This document shows positions 20,958 to 26,308 of a stretch of 26,308 nt of DNA, piece after piece. The stretch lies in the NCBI GenBank assembly GCA_964058805.1, contig CAXKVV010000176.1, positions 1 through 26,308 of the forward strand. The letters run 5' to 3'. Origin of the DNA: Schoenoplectus triqueter (Eukaryota; Streptophyta; Magnoliopsida; Poales; Cyperaceae). A program made the translations under genes and the position numbers. Numbering within the stretch: position 1 is the stretch's first letter; each line of letters opens with the position of its first letter. The notes beneath the pieces were generated by a model. That model saw nothing but the letters and a program-made list of their open reading frames with translations, ran no database searches and was not told the DNA's origin.

Positions 20958-21300
20958 GTAAGACCCAATGTTTTAAAATGCAGATTTCAATATGTATGCA
21001 GTTGACTACTGTATAATACATATGCGACATGCGGGTGCATATGCGGTTCGGTATACGGATATATATTCTAAAAATTCTTACAATATTTGAATCGATCACA
21101 TATTTTTGAATTTTTTTAATATAAAATATAAAATATAATATAATTAATTTTATAGACTTAATATAATAAATATTTAAAAAAATAATGCGCATTGTTGAAT
21201 ATACGAATGCATATTCTTATGTATGCGATATTGCACCGCATAAACATAAACGGACCGCATATGCGGACGTGCGGGCGCATTTTAAAACAATGGTAAGACC
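20958..21300. mobile_element. hAT-like MITE with 8-bp target duplication
   Basis: The element spans 20966-21292, flanked by perfect copies of GTAAGACC at 20958-20965 and 21293-21300. Its ends are CAATGTTTTAAAATGC and GCATTTTAAAACAATG, inverse except for one base. Subterminal sequence is rich in GCATATGCGG-like motifs on both sides (21028-21046 and 21256-21266), around an AT-rich centre. An 8-bp duplication with short ends beginning CA is typical of hAT elements. No transposase is present. Confidence 0.85.
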
Positions 21301-21342
21301 AAACCATGATTTTAAAACGGTGGCGGTGGCGTCGGACGATGG

Positions 21343-21505
21343 ATGGCAACTGCCGTGAGACATTTCTCTCGGAAGAGAGCGGAGGATGTGAGGCGGATAC
21401 ACCTTAAGGCCGAAAGAGGAGGCGGTTGAGATCTCCAAAGGCCTTTTGCAGATCGTTAAGGATCACGGTCCCCTCACCGTCTCTGACACCTGGAACCGTG
21501 TCAAG
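21343..21505 (+). pseudogene. Frameshifted first exon of a short conserved plant gene
   Basis: From the ATG at 21343 the frame reads MATAVRHFSRKRAEDVRRIH then LKA, after which the coding signal changes frame at about 21411-21412. It resumes as PKEEAVEISKGLLQIVKDHG then PLTVSDTWNRVK, ending at a good donor (AAG then GTACTT, 21503-21508). The second part resembles the conserved N-terminal region of a small plant protein family of unclear function; I recall At4g05400 as a possible relative, unverified. The frame change needs a 2-nt loss or 1-nt gain relative to an intact gene. No second exon was found downstream before the retrotransposon-like DNA. It could be a decaying copy, or a gene with a sequence error and its remaining exons outside the window. 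Confidence 0.6.
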
Positions 21506-22250
21506 GTACTTCCATATTTAAGTTTCATTCTGATATTTACCAGAAATTTTGATTTGCGGATGGGAGAATGTTTTTTCAGGTAGCTTAATGACTGAAATCA
21601 GATATGATCAGGGGGTTCAGATGGTTTTTTTTTTTGCCCTTTTCTGATTTCAGTGTCCTCTAAGGCTCTAACTAATTCCAACTTTTGGTTAAAGTAGCTC
21701 TGTATGTTACTCGAAATTTTATCTTTGTTTAACTTTTTCCAATAGCTTCACTGTATCTCATATGATAATGTTATAATGTCAATTTCTTATAAGAATTAAG
21801 ACAGGGTAGTTAAGCAGAAATTTTATTGTTCATTAATGCACGCTTACTGCTTTGATAATAATCCTAATGAATAAGTTAAACGAACAAAGAGGATAGGAGG
21901 GATCTTCAACTAATGCCAACTGGTATCTATAAAAATGTCTAGTATGCTCCGAAATTCCGAGTAATACCAATATTTCTGTTTAATTTTGATCAAGAAGAAA
22001 TGTTCCCACAAACTGAGCAACACTTTTGGGTTGAAGTAGCTTCTTCTTTTTGTTTCTTTCTGTTTGATTCTTCAGTTTGATCTTATTTGGGTGTTGTTGC
22101 TGAACTGACCTTCATTTTGTCTATCTGTAAGTATTCATCGCTTTGGGTCCAAAGATAATTAAAACTAACAACAAATGACATGAATTGCCTGTGGATGCAT
22201 ACCAATTGATGTTGCAATCCGTAGCATTTCTATGCATGTATTTATGCATC
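21506..22250 (+). other. Intron-like sequence after the broken exon
   Basis: The stretch is T-rich, moderately AT-rich and lacks coding frames, as expected for the first intron of the preceding gene. No matching acceptor with a continuation of the reading was found. Confidence 0.4.
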
Positions 22251-22577
22251 TATATCATGACTCGAGACTTAAATTGTTAAATCATAAAATTTAATTAAGT
22301 AATAATTATAATTAAAATGAATTAAAATAAATTATGAATAATTTAAGAGAATATACATAATTAATAAAATAAATAGATAAATGGATAAATAAAGATAAAT
22401 GAGATTAGATATCAAATAACAAAACCCAAGGATCAAATCAAAAAGCTATAAAAATATAAATTCAGTAATATCAAATTTAATAACGAACACAAAATATTTT
22501 GATCTAATTAAAATTAAAGGAATAATATTTATAACGAAATCTAAAATATTAAAGACAAACTCGTATCTTAAAACAGA

Positions 22578-22600
22578 ATAATATAATAATAATAATAATA

Positions 22601-22651
<51 letters not shown>

Positions 22652-22658
22652 TAATAAT
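22578..22658. repeat. (AAT)n microsatellite
   Basis: About 26 ATA/AAT units run here, with one 2-bp phase break near 22602 and a single ACA interruption near 22649. The length suggests it is polymorphic. Confidence 0.95.
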
Positions 22659-22948
22659 GTAATGTATTAAAATTTAATGAAATAATTAACAACACTAATA
22701 ATAAACATAATGATGATGATAACAGCAATAATATTAAAATTTCTTAAAAGAAAAACTTATGAATTAATGAAATCTAAATTAACGGTTTAATTTAAAGAAT
22801 ATAAATCGATTTGTTTCGACAAACTCTGATAAACGAATCATTATTAAAATAAATAAACTATTAAATTAAATTGAGATTCTAATTGACACGCAAATAACCA
22901 CACGATTTCGATCACAGAAAATCCGAACTGATCCCAAAGACAAATTAT

Positions 22949-23250
22949 GTCTCTCTTCTTTTCTTTCTTTCTTTTCTTTCTTTTCTATCATTTCCCTCTC
23001 TCTCATCCCCCTTGACCTGTCCCCTTTCTCCCTTTTCTTTCATTTTTCTTCCCCTTACGCCTGAGCCCCTATTTCCCTTTTGCCTTTCTCTCAATCACCA
23101 CCCTCTCTTCCTGTTCCCTAGCGACGCCGGCCCCCTCTCTCTACTCTTTTTCGCGGAAACCTCACCCTCTCCCTCTGGTCTCTCTACTTTGGGCACGACA
23201 CCGAGACCCATCCCCTCTCTCACACAAACCCTCTCAGTCGCTCTCCCTCA
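22949..23250 (+). repeat. Pyrimidine-rich (CT) tract
   Basis: The plus strand is dominated by C and T for 300 bp, including CTTTCTTTCTTTTC-type runs at the start and CCCTCTCTCTACTC-type runs later. An 81-codon frame here reflects the composition rather than a gene. Confidence 0.8.
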
Positions 23251-23900
23251 CTCATGAATTTCCACTCACCCTCACTGCCCTCGCACGATAAGCTCGCTCC
23301 TCTCTCGATTAGGTCTACCTGGTTCGCCTCCACCCTCAAGCCTCATCACCGGTGCTTTGCAAGACTACGGTTCCTCTAACGCCAGCAAGGTGACGAGGCA
23401 TTGCCTCGACAAAAGCCGATTCACCCCACGACGGGCTGGACCGAGCCTCCACTCCCTTGGCGCCTCTTACACCTCACTCACCTTTTATGTGCTGCCTTGC
23501 GTTGAAAATTGGTAATATCCATCCCTTTCTTTTCCAGCCGTGTGGGCCATGCGCCGGCCGATCCATGCAGCCTATAAATTGTTACTTGTGCGATTTTGCT
23601 TGTTTGTTGCCTTCTTCTTAAACAACTAGTGTTGTTGCCTCTTCTTACTTAACTGGTTGTGAATCCCCCTTTGGTACATGGGTACTGACTAGTACCGGTG
23701 AGGCAAAGGCCTGAACCCGATCAATTTTGCTGGATGTACCTATATCTCCTGGTTATTTTCGTAATTGTTGGTTTTGTGCCTTACTGATCAATATCATTGC
23801 TTTGATGCTTGATTCCCCTGGGTTGGGTTCTATACTGCCCGATTGACTATTTTGTGGCTGAATTCCAGTATAATTATGTTGGTATGGTGTATCCCTTGTC

Positions 23901-24021
23901 AGGGACTGAATTGCAAAATATAATAAATATGAGGGATGATTTGTAAAGTCCGTATAAGTTAAGGGTCAAATTATGAAATATGATAAAATTAAGGGGCCTA
24001 AATGAATTTGTGATAATAGCA
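23901..24021 (+). repeat. Four tandem units of 30-31 bp
   Basis: Units start at 23901, 23932, 23962 and 23992, each with AGGG: AGGGACTGAATTGCAAAATA, AGGGATGATTTGTAAAGTCC, AGGGTCAAATTATGAAATAT, AGGGGCCTAAATGAATTTGT. They are diverged but keep phase. Repeats of this kind are common in plant retrotransposon LTRs. Confidence 0.7.
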
Positions 24022-24521
24022 CCTCTCGGATGGTAATATGCGCAAAATTTAACCTTTATGTACAATTGAAATTATAAGAATAGTCAGAAAATAAATTGAT
24101 CAAGTTAAATGGGCCGAAAGGTATAAGCGAGTTGAAAGTATGAATTGACTAATTGACAAGTGCCGTAAATTAAAAACGTGTGCAACTAATAAATTGATTT
24201 ATACTTATAATAAAATATGAGAGATGATTACATGATCTACCTCAATAACGAATAATCCGAACAGATACAGTGGTTTCAGAGGCAGTCTATGATCCCAAAC
24301 ATAATTAAAACACCAACACAGTTTAAATTAAATAAAAACATTAATTAAATTAAGTTTAATTGAATTTTTTTTCCTTTATTTTAATTTTAATTTTTTATTT
24401 TAATTTTATATAATATATTTTTCTAATTAATGAAAATAATATTAATATATGAAATGAGATATAATTAAATAATATGATATAAATACCTATTAATCAATTT
24501 CTCTATTTAATAATGAAATAA

Positions 24522-24549
24522 TGTTAATATATATATATATATATATATT
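24522..24549. repeat. (TA)n microsatellite
   Basis: About thirteen uninterrupted TA units lie inside the AT-rich part of the retrotransposon-like region. Confidence 0.9.
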
Positions 24550-25645
24550 AATTTCTCTAGTTCTAAATAATTAATTATCCTAATTATAATTAAATTAATT
24601 AAGTGAGCTAACTTAATTAATCTAAATAAATTAAATTAGTTACATTAATCGAAATAAATATAACCTCAAAACACAAACACTAAATAATAATAATCATGAT
24701 TCAGAGTCTGGTATACCCTGACCTAACCAGACCAAACGTGAATAGGATACTCTCCAATTTAACCTATTTTGACTTCATAAGTTCTTGAAATTTATCTTGA
24801 CGAGCCGACAAACGAGTACACTCAAGATGAGACTACTGACGAGTCACGAGCGTCACCGGAGACTAAGCAATTTGACGCTATCGACTTGATCGAATTATTC
24901 CTAGGTTCGGTTTCCTAGGATTTACTTTTCTTTCTTCAGAATTAGGAATCCAAACCGAAAATAAAATTATTTTTCAAATAATTGAACTGTGATATTTTTC
25001 TCTCTGACCAACCACTATTTAGAGACTTAATCTGACCTGTCATATGCATCCGGTAAATTGACTAGCGTATTTGAGATCTACTCGCATTCGCATGTCATAT
25101 CATGTCACATCGCATGTAGATAGGATCATAGTAGGACTCGAGAAATAATCTAGGATTATGATTATTAAAATTAAATAATTAAAGTTGTAGATTATAATTA
25201 ATAGAGTAATACTCTTTTTGCCATAAATTATCTGTTAAGTTGGATAGTTAATCATGCATTAAGTGCATGAGAAAGTGCTGAGAGGCGGGCCAGATAATTC
25301 TCAGTATGAGGTTGCCTTATATAACCAGACCGTTGTGGTTACATACGGTGACCCATAGGCCCGTGGAACCCACCAGTTTGTATATGTATTGCGCATCTTT
25401 GCCTGTCGGATTGTCCACCGACCCCGTCATTTGGCGGGTTCGGCTGTGTCAGAGTGTTTTTTTATCAATATTATATTCTTATTATTCTTAAATTGATTTG
25501 ATTTTTAAATCGAAAGTTGAGCGATTAGGACACCATATTTTTCAGTATTTAGTGTGGGCGGCCATATTCGAGACTGTAATCTACACTAAGATATTATATT
25601 ATTTTATTTATCCGGTTTATTTAGGATCTTGATATGTCCGAAGAG

Positions 25646-25789
25646 GTTTCTCCTTTGGCCCCTAGTTGGTACAGAGAAAGTCGGGATGTGGTTCTCTGGC
25701 CTTAGTGGGTACAGTGCATGCTCCCATTTGTATATACTCCGTTTTGTTATTTTTACGGGATGCGTTCCTCTGACCCTTGATTGGTACAG
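25646..25789 (+). repeat. Three spaced copies of a GGTACAG-ending 24-29 bp motif
   Basis: Segments at 25646-25674, 25691-25714 and 25764-25789 share the pattern GTTYCTCTGRCCCTTAGTTGG followed by TACAG. The spacing is uneven (45 and about 73 bp). The motif probably belongs to the retrotransposon-like DNA around it. Confidence 0.6.
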
Positions 25790-26308
25790 TATAGGCTCTC
25801 ATTTATTTTCGATTTGTCAATTCACCGGTAGTTATATCCTTTTGACGATATGACAACTGAAAGCATAACTTCTTAATCCCCTTTGTTTATTATATTATTA
25901 TTATTCTGTGAGGTGGATCATCAGATTCAGAATACCGAGTACATACTTTTAGCCGTCATTCTCCTAGAGTGTTATCGTTCCGGGAGGTCGAATTTTCCCA
26001 GGGTATTGACGCCCGCTTACTCGAAAATCCTAATTTTGTAAGTTAGGCTTGAATACATGCCCGCTCGGGTAAGTCACAAGTTCAGGGCCCGACCACGTGC
26101 CCGTTTGTGGATGGACTGATGATCTGCAACTGGGTTATATATATACGGTTGTTTTAAATCTCGTACCTTATATATATATATTATATTATTATTATCCATA
26201 AATTTTTATGTCTCAGATTTATTTCTCATTGCATGTCATCGCATTATAGTGAATTGTTAAAGAGATACATTAACTATAATTTTACTTATAAATAGATGAT
26301 TATTGCAT

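Larger units (their letters stand above)
22251..26308. mobile_element. Probable non-coding (LTR/UTR) part of a gypsy-type retrotransposon
   Basis: The whole stretch lacks coding domains but has features common in long LTRs of plant Ty3/gypsy elements: an AT-rich part, a long pyrimidine tract (22949-23250), a GC-richer segment (23250-23600), AGGGACTGAATTGCAAAATA-type repeats (23901-24021), and a segment at 25346-25461 reading ACCCATAGGCCCGTGGAACC followed later by GCGGGTTCGGCTGTGTCAGA, wording I associate with such elements. No TG/CA ends, primer-binding site or gag-pol were found, so neither limits nor orientation are set. The rest of the element would lie beyond the right edge. Confidence 0.45.

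Noticed and set aside
23012..23257. Pro/Ser/Leu-rich frame of 81 codons
   Set aside because: It results from the long CT tract and has no gene context.
25306..25491. 61-codon frame in the retrotransposon-like region
   Set aside because: It is short, has no motif, and lies in DNA resembling a non-coding LTR.

Overview
This window is nuclear DNA of a flowering plant, probably a eudicot. It is AT-rich, its genes are split by GT-AG introns, and it holds LINE fragments, MITE-like foldback elements and long non-coding stretches. The two intact genes match plant families. Species cannot be read from the sequence.

Layout: 1-8160 is gene-free, with local tandem duplications (1018-1163, 3502-4667), two unrelated foldback elements (5145-5532, 7302-7959) and two copies of a Mutator-like MITE (6029-6439 with a perfect 10-bp target duplication, and 6484-6869). 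From 8342 to 14931 (+) lies a complete 11-exon gene for a 390-residue Hsp70-interacting co-chaperone (HIP/FAM10/ST13 family). Its 2.8-kb first intron carries a decayed, 5'-truncated RTE-like LINE in sense orientation. At 15998-16760 is a second LINE remnant (L1-like, zf-RVT domain). From 18047 down to 16979 (-) lies a complete two-exon nuclear gene for a chloroplast Ycf20-like (DUF565) membrane protein, convergent with HIP.

Beyond it, 18500-21300 is a graveyard of mobile DNA: another foldback, two more copies of the same MITE family, a broken pentatricopeptide-repeat (PPR) fragment (-), and a hAT-like MITE with an 8-bp target duplication. At 21343-21505 (+) is a frameshifted first exon of a short conserved plant gene, with no following exon found. 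From about 22250 to the window end the sequence looks like the long non-coding LTR/UTR part of a gypsy-type retrotransposon, with an (AAT)n tract, a pyrimidine tract and 30-bp repeats.

The two intact genes work separately: HIP assists the cytosolic Hsp70 cycle, and Ycf20-like proteins affect thermal dissipation of light in thylakoids. I found no evidence for a novel biological system. The most notable observations are the MITE family flanking the gene pair, the decayed PPR fragment abutting one copy, and the upstream AUGs of the Ycf20-like gene. All family assignments are from reading translations; no database search was run.
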